Shown here one piece after another: positions 1 to 9,338 of a DNA stretch of 64,000 bases. Below the pieces are notes generated by a model, which ran no database searches, was not told where the DNA came from, and saw only the letters and a program-made list of their open reading frames with translations. Each line of letters starts with the position of its first letter. The first letter of the stretch is position 1. The stretch comes from Eubacterium plexicaudatum ASF492 (GTDB taxonomy: Bacteria; Bacillota; Clostridia; Lachnospirales; Lachnospiraceae): contig NZ_AQFT02000001.1 in NCBI RefSeq assembly GCF_000364225.2, positions 5,940,501 through 6,004,500 of the forward strand. The letters are read 5' to 3'. Both the position numbers and the translations under genes were made by a program.

Positions 1-561
1 TCGTCGTTTTACATGAATACGGCGTGGATCAGCCAGATGACAGGCATATCGGCGCTTGTACTGCAAAAATATATGGCGGGCGTGCTCTGTGTTTTGCTGA
101 CCAACGCGGTTGTATACAGCTTTGCAATGGAAGTATTTCAAAGAGACAAAAAAAAGACTGCGATATTGGTAACCATTACCGTTTTACTTACGATTTGCTG
201 GGATGTATACGATACGGCGGCGCAGTTTTTAATGTTACGAAATTACGAAGCAAAGGCATACTGTGCCAATGTGGTCTTGCCGATGGTCTGTTATCTGCTG
301 TACCGGATCTGGAAAAACAGCAAAGACAGAAAGACATGGGCAGAATTATTTCTTGTATCATTTGCAAGTGTGGCGGTTTCGATGTCGTCACTTGTACTCG
401 TACCGGCGCTGATTGCAATTATGCTTTTGGCACATCTGATCGTTGAACGACGGTGGGATTCTGCGTTAATGATACGCGGGATGTTATGTTTGATGCCAAA
501 TGTATGCTATTTTGCTGTATATTTTGCTTCAACAAAAGGCTGGCTGATTGTGGAGGTGTAG
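1..561 (+). CDS. Polytopic membrane protein, N-terminal part (cut by window edge)
   Basis: The reading frame is open from base 1, so the start lies upstream of the window. The visible 187 codons are dominated by hydrophobic stretches (roughly codons 17-37, 50-68, 85-100, 115-145 and 160-180), so this is a multi-pass membrane protein. It ends at a TAG (559-561), but the next ORF begins two codons later in the same frame, and the two together have the layout of one polytopic protein with a C-terminal extracytoplasmic tail. It sits directly upstream of polysaccharide assembly genes, which suggests a role in surface glycan assembly. I do not recognise the family with confidence. The TAG may be a real nonsense mutation, a base error, or a true gene boundary. 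Confidence 0.6.
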   Translation, partial: SSFYMNTAWISQMTGISALVLQKYMAGVLCVLLTNAVVYSFAMEVFQRDKKKTAILVTITVLLTICWDVYDTAAQFLMLRNYEAKAYCANVVLPMVCYLLYRIWKNSKDRKTWAELFLVSFASVAVSMSSLVLVPALIAIMLLAHLIVERRWDSALMIRGMLCLMPNVCYFAVYFASTKGWLIVEV

Positions 562-564
562 AAT

Positions 565-1440
565 ATGGCAGACGTATTCCAACAATACCAGGGAGATTCC
601 TTATATCTGGCGGCGTTTGCGGTCAGTGTGGCGCTTTTGTGGTGGAAAGAGCACAGGACAGGACAGGGTACGACCGGGAAAAAAGCAGCAGCGGCGCTGT
701 TGCTGTCCGTTGTGTTTGTATTTAATGAAATTGCATATCGGATTGTAGGAAAAATTACAAATGCTACGAGCTATTATCGGTTTTTCTGGATGCTTCCGAT
801 TTTATTTTTCATTGCGTATCAGATTACGGAACGTTTTACCGGGGGAAACAAAAGACAGATCGTTTTGGCAGCGGCGGCTTTCGTTGCATGCCTTTCGGTG
901 GGAGCAAATTTGTTTTTTTTAAACAGGGCCAATATCAATCGGCCGAAAAATATTTATGGATTGGATCCGGATGCCATTACGATTGCAGAGGAACTGATGG
1001 CAGACTGGAACGGGGAGCAAAACGGACATAAGGAACTGCCGACAGCGGCATTTGATATGTATCTGGAATATCAGGTACGTACGTATGAGCCGCGTATTTT
1101 GTGGGGGATTTCCCGCAACGCATATTTGTATCAGGCACAAAACGGCTATGATTATAAAAAATATGTCAGACAGCAGCATATGATAGCGGCAGTAAACGAA
1201 GGAATCAAAAAGGACAGTCGCACGCTTCGGCGCAGCCTGGATAAAAGCGGCGTGGATTACCTTGTAATCCGCACGGCATTTGATATGGACGGTTATTTAT
1301 CGCAAATATCCGTTCTGCCGATCGCGCAAAGTGAAAATTATACTTTATATAAAGTCAGCTCTTGTGAGCCGGAAATGGAACCTTCGGCCGGGCCGAACGG
1401 TTATGATCAGGGAATGGAAAGAAAGGATATGTGTGGATGA
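565..1440 (+). CDS. Membrane protein, probable C-terminal part of the preceding gene
   Basis: This 291-aa product has about four membrane segments in its first 125 residues, including one around residues 60-85 with a YYRFFWMLP motif, then a soluble tail of about 160 residues that ends near residue 285. The tail reads YLVIRTAFD and LYKV near its end, like the C-terminal domains of membrane proteins in cell-surface polysaccharide loci. The frame is identical to that of the upstream ORF, separated only by TAG and one codon. GGAGG at 552-556 lies 8 bases before the ATG, so separate initiation is possible. Either this is an independent protein or the C-terminal half of one gene with an in-frame amber codon. 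Function is unknown. Confidence 0.55.
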   Translation: MADVFQQYQGDSLYLAAFAVSVALLWWKEHRTGQGTTGKKAAAALLLSVVFVFNEIAYRIVGKITNATSYYRFFWMLPILFFIAYQITERFTGGNKRQIVLAAAAFVACLSVGANLFFLNRANINRPKNIYGLDPDAITIAEELMADWNGEQNGHKELPTAAFDMYLEYQVRTYEPRILWGISRNAYLYQAQNGYDYKKYVRQQHMIAAVNEGIKKDSRTLRRSLDKSGVDYLVIRTAFDMDGYLSQISVLPIAQSENYTLYKVSSCEPEMEPSAGPNGYDQGMERKDMCG

Positions 1441-1649
1441 TCAAAGTATATATTTGTCCAAAATGCGGCTGGATGCGGACAGTATCCCGCAGGAAAAATG
1501 TGGAATGCTATAAATGCGGGGAACAGGAAATGTTTCAGGTCAAACTTACATATGATAAATACAGTGAAATGACATTGAAAGAGCGGGAGGATTATTCGGA
1601 CAGCTGGCTGTATATTCACCTGCGTAATCTAAAGGAGCAAAATGTATAG
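1437..1649 (+). CDS. Small zinc-ribbon protein
   Basis: A protein of about 70 aa with two CxxC pairs (CPKCGW near residue 7 and CYKCGE near residue 24), the pattern of a zinc ribbon or rubredoxin-like knuckle. The rest is polar and ends with a helix. The ATG at 1437 overlaps the stop of the upstream gene (ATGA). A GTG six bases earlier (1431) is an alternative but is too close to the AGAAAGGA ribosome site. Its 3' end overlaps the start of the sugar transferase by 8 bases, so the genes are translationally coupled. The function is unknown. Its place inside a polysaccharide operon suggests a helper or regulator. Confidence 0.6.
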   Translation: MIKVYICPKCGWMRTVSRRKNVECYKCGEQEMFQVKLTYDKYSEMTLKEREDYSDSWLYIHLRNLKEQNV

Positions 1650-3051
1650 AAAAGACAACGTCGGCTGGGCCAAGCATCTGGATTTTACGATTCTGGATAT
1701 TCTGCTGCTGCAGCTGGCATTTATTACAGGATATATTATGCGTCACGGCTGGATGAATCCATATGCCAGTGAACCGTATCTGCGTCTTGCGGTGATACTT
1801 GTTCTGCTGAATCTATGCGTTGTGTTTTTTAAAGAATCCTATTCAGATATTATAAAACGTGATGCATTTACGGAGCTGGAAGAGGTAGCGGCAACCTGCA
1901 CGATTATATTTGTCGGCATGCTTGTGTATTTGTATGCAGCGAAAATGTCAGCGGTATATTCCAGGGAAAGTCTGTTTACCTTTTGGATTATGTCTATCAT
2001 ATATGAATATGTGATACACTGTATTTATAAACAGCTGTTACGTAATTATATAAAGAAAAAACGGAGCAAAGCGGTTATGATTATATTGACCGTGGATCGT
2101 TATGCCGAAGAATGCGTGCGGGATTTCGAGCATGACCGGTATCGGGATTTTGAAGTATGCGGAATTGTAGTCGTAGATCGCCCGCGTAAAGGAGAGACGG
2201 TACGCGGTGTGCCGATTGTGGCAAATGCAGATGATTTTTATGAATACGTCCGCACGCATGTCGTAGACGAAGTATTTATTAACGGCAACACGAGAGACTC
2301 CAGCGAAGCGCTTGCCAATCAGCTGATTGAATACGGAATTACCGTGCATTTTAATCTGATTCCGCAGACGGCGCTGATGCCGAACAAGGTGCTGGAAAAA
2401 TGCGGCAATTATATGGTACTGACAACGAGTATGCACATTGCTTCGCCACCGGAAATGTTTTTAAAGCGTGTGATGGATATTGCCGGCAGTCTGGTAGGAC
2501 TGGCCGTGGCGGCAATTGCTTATGTGATCTTTGCTCCGATAATCAAAATACAATCTCCGGGGCCGGTTCTGTTTTCACAGGAACGGGTAGGAAAAAACGG
2601 ACGTGTATTCCGCATTTATAAATTTCGTTCCATGTATATGGACGCGGAAGCACGTAAAGAGGAACTGATGGACTGTAACGAGATGGATGGCCTGATGTTT
2701 AAGATGACAGATGATCCGAGAATTTTTCCGATCGGCCATTTCATTCGAAAATATTCGATTGACGAGCTGCCGCAGTTCTGGAACGTACTGAAAGGGGAAA
2801 TGAGCCTGGTAGGAACCCGTCCGCCTACCATAGATGAAGTCGAGCATTATCAGCTTCATCACAGAGGAAGGCTGGGCATAAAACCGGGGTTAACCGGTAT
2901 GTGGCAGGTCAGCGGACGGAATGATATCACGGACTTTGAAGAAGTTGTGGCACTGGATACCCGCTATATATCGGAGTGGTCACTGAGTCTGGATATTAAA
3001 ATTTTGTTTCGTACGATACAGGTGGTTCTGTCGGGAGATGGGTCCAAATAA
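1642..3051 (+). CDS. Polyprenyl-phosphate sugar-1-phosphate transferase (polyisoprenylglycosylphosphotransferase)
   Basis: A 469-aa WbaP/WcaJ-type initiating enzyme. It transfers a hexose-1-phosphate from a nucleotide sugar to undecaprenyl phosphate at the inner membrane face, starting a surface polysaccharide repeat unit. The N-terminal half has about four membrane segments, then a cytoplasmic CoA-binding-like domain (about residues 125-250). A fifth membrane segment (about 275-300) is followed by the catalytic domain with GPVLFSQERVGKNG, YKFRSM, SIDELPQFWNVLKGEMSLVG and GLTGMWQVSGRND. All hallmark motifs are intact and the length is normal. The sugar cannot be deduced. It is followed at 65 bp by a glycosyltransferase. 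Confidence 0.93.
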   Translation: MYRKDNVGWAKHLDFTILDILLLQLAFITGYIMRHGWMNPYASEPYLRLAVILVLLNLCVVFFKESYSDIIKRDAFTELEEVAATCTIIFVGMLVYLYAAKMSAVYSRESLFTFWIMSIIYEYVIHCIYKQLLRNYIKKKRSKAVMIILTVDRYAEECVRDFEHDRYRDFEVCGIVVVDRPRKGETVRGVPIVANADDFYEYVRTHVVDEVFINGNTRDSSEALANQLIEYGITVHFNLIPQTALMPNKVLEKCGNYMVLTTSMHIASPPEMFLKRVMDIAGSLVGLAVAAIAYVIFAPIIKIQSPGPVLFSQERVGKNGRVFRIYKFRSMYMDAEARKEELMDCNEMDGLMFKMTDDPRIFPIGHFIRKYSIDELPQFWNVLKGEMSLVGTRPPTIDEVEHYQLHHRGRLGIKPGLTGMWQVSGRNDITDFEEVVALDTRYISEWSLSLDIKILFRTIQVVLSGDGSK

Positions 3052-3116
3052 AAGAACAGACGGCAATCGCAGATATGAGATAACAGATAGCTGTGGAAAA
3101 AGGAGGCTGACGCAGA

Positions 3117-3821
3117 GTGAAACGGGTGTCCGTGGCAATGGCCGTGTATAATGGAGAAACATATGTGACCGATCAGCTGGATTCCATTTTGCAGCAGTTA
3201 GGGGAAAAAGACGAAGTAGTGGTTTCGGATGATGGTTCGACCGACCATACGCCTGAGATCATACGGTCTTATGCTGCAGCGGACCGACGGATTCGGTTCG
3301 TAAACGGTCCCGGACTAGGAATCAAACAAAACATTGCGCATGCGATAGCGCAGACAAAGGGGGCATATATCTTCCTTGCAGATCAGGACGATGTATGGAT
3401 GCCGCACAAAGTAGAGCGGGTCCTGAACGTATTTCAGGAAAAAAAGTGTCATGTAGTCATTCATGACTGTATTGTAACAAACGCAGATCTGCAGCAGGTC
3501 ATTTATCCGTCTTTTTTTGAATACCGCGGATATGGAGCCGGCATGTGGCGGAATATATGGAAAAACAAATATATCGGCTGCTGTATGGCAATACGCAGAG
3601 AATTACTGCCTTATATTTTGCCGATACCGGATGACATTCAAATGCATGACCAGTGGATTGGTGTCATCAATGACAAACACAGGGGAGGATGCGGAGTTTT
3701 AAAAGAACCGCTGTTATACTATCGCAGACACGAGCATACGGTATCTGATTTTCATCGAAATACGGTGCCTGTTATGATGAAAAACCGACTGATATTTATG
3801 TACCGTTTGATTGGAAGGTAA
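3117..3821 (+). CDS. Family 2 glycosyltransferase
   Basis: A 234-aa GT-A fold enzyme. It starts with VAMAVYNGE, followed by VVSDDGSTD (nucleotide-sugar binding, about residues 37-45) and the LADQDDVW motif (about residues 87-94) typical of rhamnosyl- and other surface-glycan transferases. The length is short but complete for a simple GT2 domain without membrane segments. The start is GTG with AGGAGG about 10 bases upstream (3101-3106). It lies between the priming sugar transferase and two LCP ligases, so it most likely adds a sugar to the lipid-linked intermediate in the cytoplasm. Donor and acceptor are not readable from sequence. Confidence 0.88.
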   Translation: MKRVSVAMAVYNGETYVTDQLDSILQQLGEKDEVVVSDDGSTDHTPEIIRSYAAADRRIRFVNGPGLGIKQNIAHAIAQTKGAYIFLADQDDVWMPHKVERVLNVFQEKKCHVVIHDCIVTNADLQQVIYPSFFEYRGYGAGMWRNIWKNKYIGCCMAIRRELLPYILPIPDDIQMHDQWIGVINDKHRGGCGVLKEPLLYYRRHEHTVSDFHRNTVPVMMKNRLIFMYRLIGR

Positions 3822-3851
3822 TTATATTACGAATGCAGAAAGGGAAAGGAA

Positions 3852-5009
3852 ATGAGCGCATCAAAAAGGAAAAAGAAAAAACACAGAATTATCATTTTTA
3901 CCGTTGAAATCCTGTTATTGCTGATCGCACTGGCATGTCTGTTTGTCTGGTCCAAGTTCCAGAAGCTGGACCACCAGCCGAATATGATTGATACGGAAGA
4001 TATTGTGAACCAAGATATGGATCAGTCCGTACAGGAAGTATTAAAAGGGTATACCAATATTGCTTTGTTTGGACTGGATAACCGTTCGAACGGCAGCTTC
4101 AGTGCGGGAAACAGTGACGTAATTATGATTGCAAGTATCAATAATGATACAAAAGAAGTGCGCCTTGTATCGGTTTTCCGTGATACATTTTTAAATGTCA
4201 GCAGCGACAGCACATACAATTTCCGTAAAGCAAATTATGCCTATAATAAAGGCGGTGCGGAGGAAGCCGTAAGAATGTTAAACCGTAATCTGGATCTGGA
4301 TATACAGGATTATGTGGTCGTAGATTTTCAGGCGGTAACTGAAGCGATTGATTTGCTGGGCGGTGTGGAAGTAGAGATTGATGCAGCCGAAGCAAAGTGG
4401 ATGGATTTTTATATTAATGAAACGGCACAGGTTACCGGACATGAGGCACATTCCATTACGCAGCCGGGTGTTTATACGCTGGACGGCGTTCAGGCGACTT
4501 CTTACTGTCGGATTCGCTATACGGCAGGCGATGATTTTAAACGTGCACAGAGACAGCGGGAAATTATATCCAAAATGGTAGAAAAAGCAAAACAGTCGGA
4601 TTTGCTGACGATTAATAAAATTATAGATTCCGTATTGGATGATATCAGTACGAACTTTACCCCGGGTGAAATGGTTTCACTGGCATCGCAGCTGATGAAC
4701 TATGAGCTGGCGGATACAACCGGTTTTCCGTTCCGACTGACGACCGCGTCACTTTCAAAAAAAGGTTCCGTAGTTGTACCTTGTGATCTTGTAACGAATG
4801 TAACGGATCTGCATAAGTATCTGTTTAACGATTATAATTACATTCCTTCGAATACGGTAACAAGCTTTAGTCAGGCAATTGTTACGGAGACAGGAAAAGG
4901 GGTTGATGATGCCGAAGGCACCGGTGTGGAAGCGGATAATTATACAGACGCAGGACAGGCCGGGACGGAACAGTCAGGAACGACCGTTTCGGATACCCTC
5001 GCAGAGTAA
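3852..5009 (+). CDS. LytR-CpsA-Psr (LCP) family glycopolymer ligase
   Basis: A 385-aa membrane-anchored LCP protein. A lysine-rich cytoplasmic start (KRKKKKHR) precedes one membrane helix (about residues 12-34). The extracellular LCP domain carries NIALFGLDNR, DTKEVRLVSVFRDT, YNKGG, the LLGGVEVEID core and a YCRIR motif with FKRAQRQREII. LCP enzymes move undecaprenyl-linked polymers such as teichoic acid or capsule to peptidoglycan on the outer membrane face. A Ser/Thr/Gly-rich tail follows residue 345. It forms a tandem pair with the next gene (24-bp gap), clearly by duplication, at the end of the polysaccharide operon. Confidence 0.93.
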   Translation: MSASKRKKKKHRIIIFTVEILLLLIALACLFVWSKFQKLDHQPNMIDTEDIVNQDMDQSVQEVLKGYTNIALFGLDNRSNGSFSAGNSDVIMIASINNDTKEVRLVSVFRDTFLNVSSDSTYNFRKANYAYNKGGAEEAVRMLNRNLDLDIQDYVVVDFQAVTEAIDLLGGVEVEIDAAEAKWMDFYINETAQVTGHEAHSITQPGVYTLDGVQATSYCRIRYTAGDDFKRAQRQREIISKMVEKAKQSDLLTINKIIDSVLDDISTNFTPGEMVSLASQLMNYELADTTGFPFRLTTASLSKKGSVVVPCDLVTNVTDLHKYLFNDYNYIPSNTVTSFSQAIVTETGKGVDDAEGTGVEADNYTDAGQAGTEQSGTTVSDTLAE

Positions 5010-5033
5010 ACAGGGAAGAGAGGCGAACAATTA

Positions 5034-6143
5034 TTGGGCGGCAATAAGAAAAAGAAACGTAAAAAACGCAAGATTATTATATTTATCGTTGAGCTGATAT
5101 TACTGATTATATTGCTGGCAGCTCTGTTTCTCTGGTCCAAATACCAGCGGATGGAGCATGTGGACAATATCGAAACGGAAGATGTTGTAAACAATGATCT
5201 TGCGAATACAACACAGGAAGTGTTAAAAGGCTATACCAATATTGCAGTGTTTGGACTTGATAATGAAAAAAGCGGGGTATTTACTTCCGGCAACAGCGAT
5301 ATGATTATGATTGCCAGTATCAATAACGATACGAAAGAAGTCAAGGTCGTATCCGTATATCGGGATACGTATTTGAATGTCGGCACAAATGAAGACCGCT
5401 ATTACTGGAAAGCCAATTATGCATATAACCATGGCGGCCCGGAACAGGCCGTTCGTATGCTCAATCAGAATCTGGATCTGGACATTGCGGATTATGTGGC
5501 GGTTGATTTTTATGCGGTCTGTAAAGTTATTGATTTGCTGGGCGGTCTGGAAATCAACGTGGAAGAAGGGGCAATGATGGATGAGATTAATATCTACATT
5601 GCGGAAACTGCAGCTTATACCGGCCTGGAGCCGCATATGATAGAACATCCGGGCGTGCAGACATTAGACGGCGTACAGGCGACTGCCTATTGCCGTATTC
5701 GACATGATGCCACCGATTTCCGCCGTGCACAGCGGCAGAGAGAAGTGCTTTCTAAGATGATTGAGAAAACGAAGTCGTCGGACATTCTTACGATCAATAA
5801 GATTATTAATGCGGTTCTGGATGATATCAGAACGGATCTGACCGAAATGCAGATGATTTCAATGGCAGCGCAGCTGTTGAATTATGAACTTGTCGGTACG
5901 ACGGGATTTCCGTTTGAGCTGTATACATTTGACCTGTCAAGAAAATATATCGTAGCGCCATGTGATCTGGAGAAAAATGTCAGGGAACTGCATGCATATT
6001 TATTCGGAGAATATGATTATACGCCTTCTCCTACCGTACTGGACTTAAGCAGGGCGATCGCCGAAGATACCGGAAAAGGAGTCGGAGACGAACAGGTAAC
6101 CGGTGTGGAAGAAGATCATTATAATACGAATGCTGCGGAATAA
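5034..6143 (+). CDS. LytR-CpsA-Psr (LCP) family glycopolymer ligase, second copy
   Basis: A 369-aa paralogue of the preceding protein with the same layout: a KKKKRKKRK start, one membrane helix (about 13-35), then the LCP domain with NIAVFGLDNE, VVSVYRDT, LLGGLEINVE, YCRIRHD and FRRAQRQREVL. The start is TTG at 5034 behind a GAGAGG site. No ATG fits the lysine-rich N terminus. The two copies share long identical stretches, including TKEV and LTINKII, so the duplication is easy to see. It is probably a ligase with a related or partly redundant substrate. An intrinsic terminator follows at once, closing the operon. Confidence 0.93.
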   Translation: MGGNKKKKRKKRKIIIFIVELILLIILLAALFLWSKYQRMEHVDNIETEDVVNNDLANTTQEVLKGYTNIAVFGLDNEKSGVFTSGNSDMIMIASINNDTKEVKVVSVYRDTYLNVGTNEDRYYWKANYAYNHGGPEQAVRMLNQNLDLDIADYVAVDFYAVCKVIDLLGGLEINVEEGAMMDEINIYIAETAAYTGLEPHMIEHPGVQTLDGVQATAYCRIRHDATDFRRAQRQREVLSKMIEKTKSSDILTINKIINAVLDDIRTDLTEMQMISMAAQLLNYELVGTTGFPFELYTFDLSRKYIVAPCDLEKNVRELHAYLFGEYDYTPSPTVLDLSRAIAEDTGKGVGDEQVTGVEEDHYNTNAAE

Positions 6144-6152
6144 AGAATTTTG

Positions 6153-6180
6153 AAAAAGCCAGGTGTATCCTGGCTTTTTT
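6153..6180 (+). terminator. Rho-independent terminator of the polysaccharide/LCP operon
   Basis: An 11-bp perfect stem (AAAAAGCCAGG / CCTGGCTTTTT) with a 5-base loop TGTAT runs into T residues, ten bases after the LCP stop codon. Confidence 0.9.
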
Positions 6181-6206
6181 CGGTATTGTACCGGAAACCA
6201 TAACAT

Positions 6207-6235
6207 TTGATTTTATGTAAAAAATATAGTATACT
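6207..6235 (+). promoter_or_regulatory. Sigma-A type promoter for the glycosyltransferase-glmS operon
   Basis: TTGATT (6207-6212) and TATACT (6230-6235) are separated by exactly 17 bases in an AT-rich gap after a terminator, about 50 bases before the TTG start at 6285. Confidence 0.75.
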
Positions 6236-6284
6236 TGATAGAAATATGGAATCAATGATCAGGAAAGAATAAGGAGGCTGTTTT

Positions 6285-7496
6285 TTGAAGAAGAAATCCC
6301 GTCACACACAACATGTATTTATCATAGGATGTAAAGGGATCCCTGCACAATACGGCGGTTTTGAGACGTTTGTGGATAAGCTTGTACGGTATCGCACAGA
6401 CAAAAGCATCTGCTATCATGTGGCATGTGCCGTACAGCCGGAAGATTACAATCGTGCACAGGCGCGCTATCCATACCATGGTGCGGAATGTGTCGTATTT
6501 CCGTGGAGACGTCTCGGATCCGCACGGGCGATTACGTATGATATGGACGCGTTGCGTTATTTTATACATTACGCGGAAAAGAAGCGGATTGAGCATCCGG
6601 TTTTTTATGTTCTGGCATGCCGGATCGGGCCGGTGATCGGTATGTATCATCGAAAGATCCGGGCGCTTGGCGGACAGCTTTTTGTAAATCCGGACGGTCA
6701 CGAGTTTTTGCGTGCGAAATGGAATGCTGCGGTGCGCCGCTATTGGAAGTATTCGGAACGGCTGATGGTAAAGCATGCGGATCTGCTGATCTGTGACAGC
6801 AGAAATATCGAGACGTATATACGCAAAGAATATGCGCCGTACGATCCCAAAACGGAGTTTATTGCGTACGGAGCCGAAACGGTGCCGTCCCGTCTGCCTG
6901 CAGACGACCCGAAGCTGACGGAATGGTATCGCAGGCATGATTTGCAGGAAAATGAGTATTATCTCGTAGTCGGACGATTTGTGCCGGAAAACAATTATGA
7001 GACGATGCTGCGTGAGTTCAGGAAAGCGGATACGACAAAGGCATTTGCACTTATTACGGATGTAAGCGAGGCGTTTTTGGAACAACTAAAGGAACGCACC
7101 GGGTTTGACAAAGATCCGAGAATCCGATTTACCGGGACGGTCTATGATCAGGAGCTGCTGAAAAAAATCCGGGAAAACGCTTATGGATATCTGCACGGTC
7201 ATGAGGTTGGCGGAACCAATCCTAGCCTTTTGGAAGCGCTTGCGTGTACGAAGCTGAACCTTCTGCTGGATGTCGGATTTAACCGGGAAGTAGCGGAAGA
7301 CGGCGCCTGTTACTGGAATAAGGAAAATGGCAGTCTTGCGGCATTGCTGACTAAAGCGGAACAGATGCCGGCAGAAGAAATTCAGGCGTTTGGCAGCCGT
7401 GCAAAGCAGCGGATTGAAAAATACTACAGCTGGGAATATATTACGGACAGATACGAAAAGATTTTTAGTAAAAGGAGCAAAACATGTGTGGAATAG
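6285..7496 (+). CDS. DUF1972/GT4 glycosyltransferase (rhamnosyltransferase-like)
   Basis: A 403-aa enzyme with an N-terminal DUF1972 domain (GCKGIPAQYGGFETFVDKLV near residue 15) and a C-terminal GT4 Rossmann domain (VVGRFVPENNYETML near residue 227, EVGGTNPSLLEALA near residue 308). This is the architecture of Cps2T/WsaF-like rhamnosyltransferases that add an early sugar in capsule or rhamnan chains. The start is TTG at 6285 with AGGAGG (6271-6276) 8 bases upstream. Its 3' end overlaps glmS by 13 bases, so the two are co-translated, which pairs a cell-wall glycosyltransferase with amino-sugar supply. The sugar specificity is inferred from family only. Confidence 0.85.
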   Translation: MKKKSRHTQHVFIIGCKGIPAQYGGFETFVDKLVRYRTDKSICYHVACAVQPEDYNRAQARYPYHGAECVVFPWRRLGSARAITYDMDALRYFIHYAEKKRIEHPVFYVLACRIGPVIGMYHRKIRALGGQLFVNPDGHEFLRAKWNAAVRRYWKYSERLMVKHADLLICDSRNIETYIRKEYAPYDPKTEFIAYGAETVPSRLPADDPKLTEWYRRHDLQENEYYLVVGRFVPENNYETMLREFRKADTTKAFALITDVSEAFLEQLKERTGFDKDPRIRFTGTVYDQELLKKIRENAYGYLHGHEVGGTNPSLLEALACTKLNLLLDVGFNREVAEDGACYWNKENGSLAALLTKAEQMPAEEIQAFGSRAKQRIEKYYSWEYITDRYEKIFSKRSKTCVE

Positions 7497-9310
7497 TAGG
7501 ATATATCGGAAAAAAACAGGCTGCACCGATTCTTTTGGACGGATTGTCCAGGCTGGAATACAGAGGATATGATTCCGCGGGAATGGCCGTCTATGACGGA
7601 AAAAAGATAAGGGTGCAAAAAGCGGCAGGCCGTCTGAAAGTATTGGACGAACAGACGCACGGCGGCAGTATCATGCCCGGAACGATAGGAATCGGGCATA
7701 CAAGATGGGCTACGCACGGTGCGCCAAGCGATCACAATGCGCATCCGCATTACAATCAGGATGAAACGATTGCGGTCGTACACAACGGTATTATAGAGAA
7801 TTATTTAAAATTAAAAAAGAAGCTGCAGCAGAAAGGATACGAATTTCGTTCTGAGACAGATACCGAAGTGCTTGCGATGCTGCTGGATTATTATTACAAA
7901 GGAGAACCGCTGGAGGCAATTGTAAAAGTGATGCACCGGGTAGAAGGTTCCTATGCGCTGGGCATTATTTTTGCGGATCATCCGGACCTCGTGTATTCGG
8001 TACGAAAAGACAGTCCTCTGATTGTCGGGCAAAATGAAGACGGCAGCCTGATTGCTTCGGATGTGCCGGCAGTGTTAAAATATACAAGAGACGTGTATTT
8101 TATTCAAAATGAAGAAATCGCCGTTCTTTCCAAAGAGAACATTAACTTTTACAATATTGATGGCGAAGAAATAGAAAAACAGCCGAAAAAAATAGAGTGG
8201 GATATGAATGCCGCGGAAAAAGGCGGTTATGAATATTTCATGTTAAAAGAAATGAATGAACAGCCCAAAACGGTAAGCGACACACTGAATCCGCGTATTA
8301 AAGACGGACGGATCGTAATCGAAGAGCTGGGTATGAGCGATGATGAAATACGTGCGATGCGCAAAATTCATATCGTTGCCTGCGGTTCGGCGTATCATAC
8401 GGGGATTACAGGCAAATATGTATTTGAAGGGCTGGCCAAAATTCCGGTGGAAGTAGATCTGGCAAGTGAATTCCGTTATCGGGATCCGATTATTGAGGAA
8501 GGGACGCTGATTATTATTATCAGCCAGTCCGGAGAGACGGCAGACTCGCTGGCAGCTTTGCGGGAAGCGAAAAAACGGGGTGCACTGACACTTGGAATTG
8601 TAAACGTAGTCGGCAGTTCGATTGCCAGAGAGGCAGACCGCGTTATGTATACGTGGGCGGGACCGGAGATTGCGGTAGCGACGACAAAAGCATATTCGGC
8701 GCAGCTGATTGCCGAATACCTGCTGGCGATGAAATTTGCACTTGCCCGGGGCAAGTTAAGCGACGACGCATGCGCTTCCATGATTAAGGACCTGAAAGCG
8801 ATTCCTGCACAGATACGGATGCTGCTGGCAAATAAAGGAGATATTCAGCGTTTTGCAAATCGTTATCTTGCGGCGCGGGATGTGTTTTTTATCGGCAGAG
8901 GCATTGACCATGCGATTTCGCTGGAAGGGTCGCTGAAACTGAAAGAGATTTCCTACATTCATTCCGAAGCTTATGCGGCCGGTGAATTAAAACACGGGAC
9001 GATTTCCCTGATCGAAGAGGGGACGCTGGTAACGGCTGTCGTTACACAGGAAGCTCTGTATAAAAAAGCACTCAGCAATATTGTAGAAGTCCGTACAAGA
9101 GGCGCGTTTGTGATGGCGGTTACGAATGAAGATAATACGGAGATCGAAAAATCGGCGGATTATGTCATCTATATTCCTAAGACCAACCGCTTTTTCACAA
9201 ATTCACTCGCGATTATACCGCTGCAGCTGTTTAGCTATTATGTCTCCGTCGGAAAAGGACTGGATGTGGATAAGCCGAGAAATCTGGCGAAGTCCGTAAC
9301 GGTTGAATAA
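7484..9310 (+). CDS. glmS: Glutamine--fructose-6-phosphate aminotransferase (isomerizing)
   Basis: 608 aa, the standard GlmS length. The glutaminase domain starts MCGIVGYIG, with Cys2 as the nucleophile after Met removal, and shows GHTRWATHGAPSDHNAHPH. Two SIS domains follow (ACGSAYHTG and IIISQSGETADS; FIGRGIDHAISLEGSLKLKEISYIH), and the chain ends KPRNLAKSVTVE as in the family. It makes glucosamine-6-phosphate, the first committed step to UDP-GlcNAc for peptidoglycan and surface polymers. It overlaps the upstream glycosyltransferase, so both are probably read from the 6207 promoter. I see no glmS ribozyme, because the region ahead of the start is coding. Confidence 0.98.
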   Translation: MCGIVGYIGKKQAAPILLDGLSRLEYRGYDSAGMAVYDGKKIRVQKAAGRLKVLDEQTHGGSIMPGTIGIGHTRWATHGAPSDHNAHPHYNQDETIAVVHNGIIENYLKLKKKLQQKGYEFRSETDTEVLAMLLDYYYKGEPLEAIVKVMHRVEGSYALGIIFADHPDLVYSVRKDSPLIVGQNEDGSLIASDVPAVLKYTRDVYFIQNEEIAVLSKENINFYNIDGEEIEKQPKKIEWDMNAAEKGGYEYFMLKEMNEQPKTVSDTLNPRIKDGRIVIEELGMSDDEIRAMRKIHIVACGSAYHTGITGKYVFEGLAKIPVEVDLASEFRYRDPIIEEGTLIIIISQSGETADSLAALREAKKRGALTLGIVNVVGSSIAREADRVMYTWAGPEIAVATTKAYSAQLIAEYLLAMKFALARGKLSDDACASMIKDLKAIPAQIRMLLANKGDIQRFANRYLAARDVFFIGRGIDHAISLEGSLKLKEISYIHSEAYAAGELKHGTISLIEEGTLVTAVVTQEALYKKALSNIVEVRTRGAFVMAVTNEDNTEIEKSADYVIYIPKTNRFFTNSLAIIPLQLFSYYVSVGKGLDVDKPRNLAKSVTVE

Positions 9311-9338
9311 CAGTTATACAAAAGGAGGAGGGGTTTTT

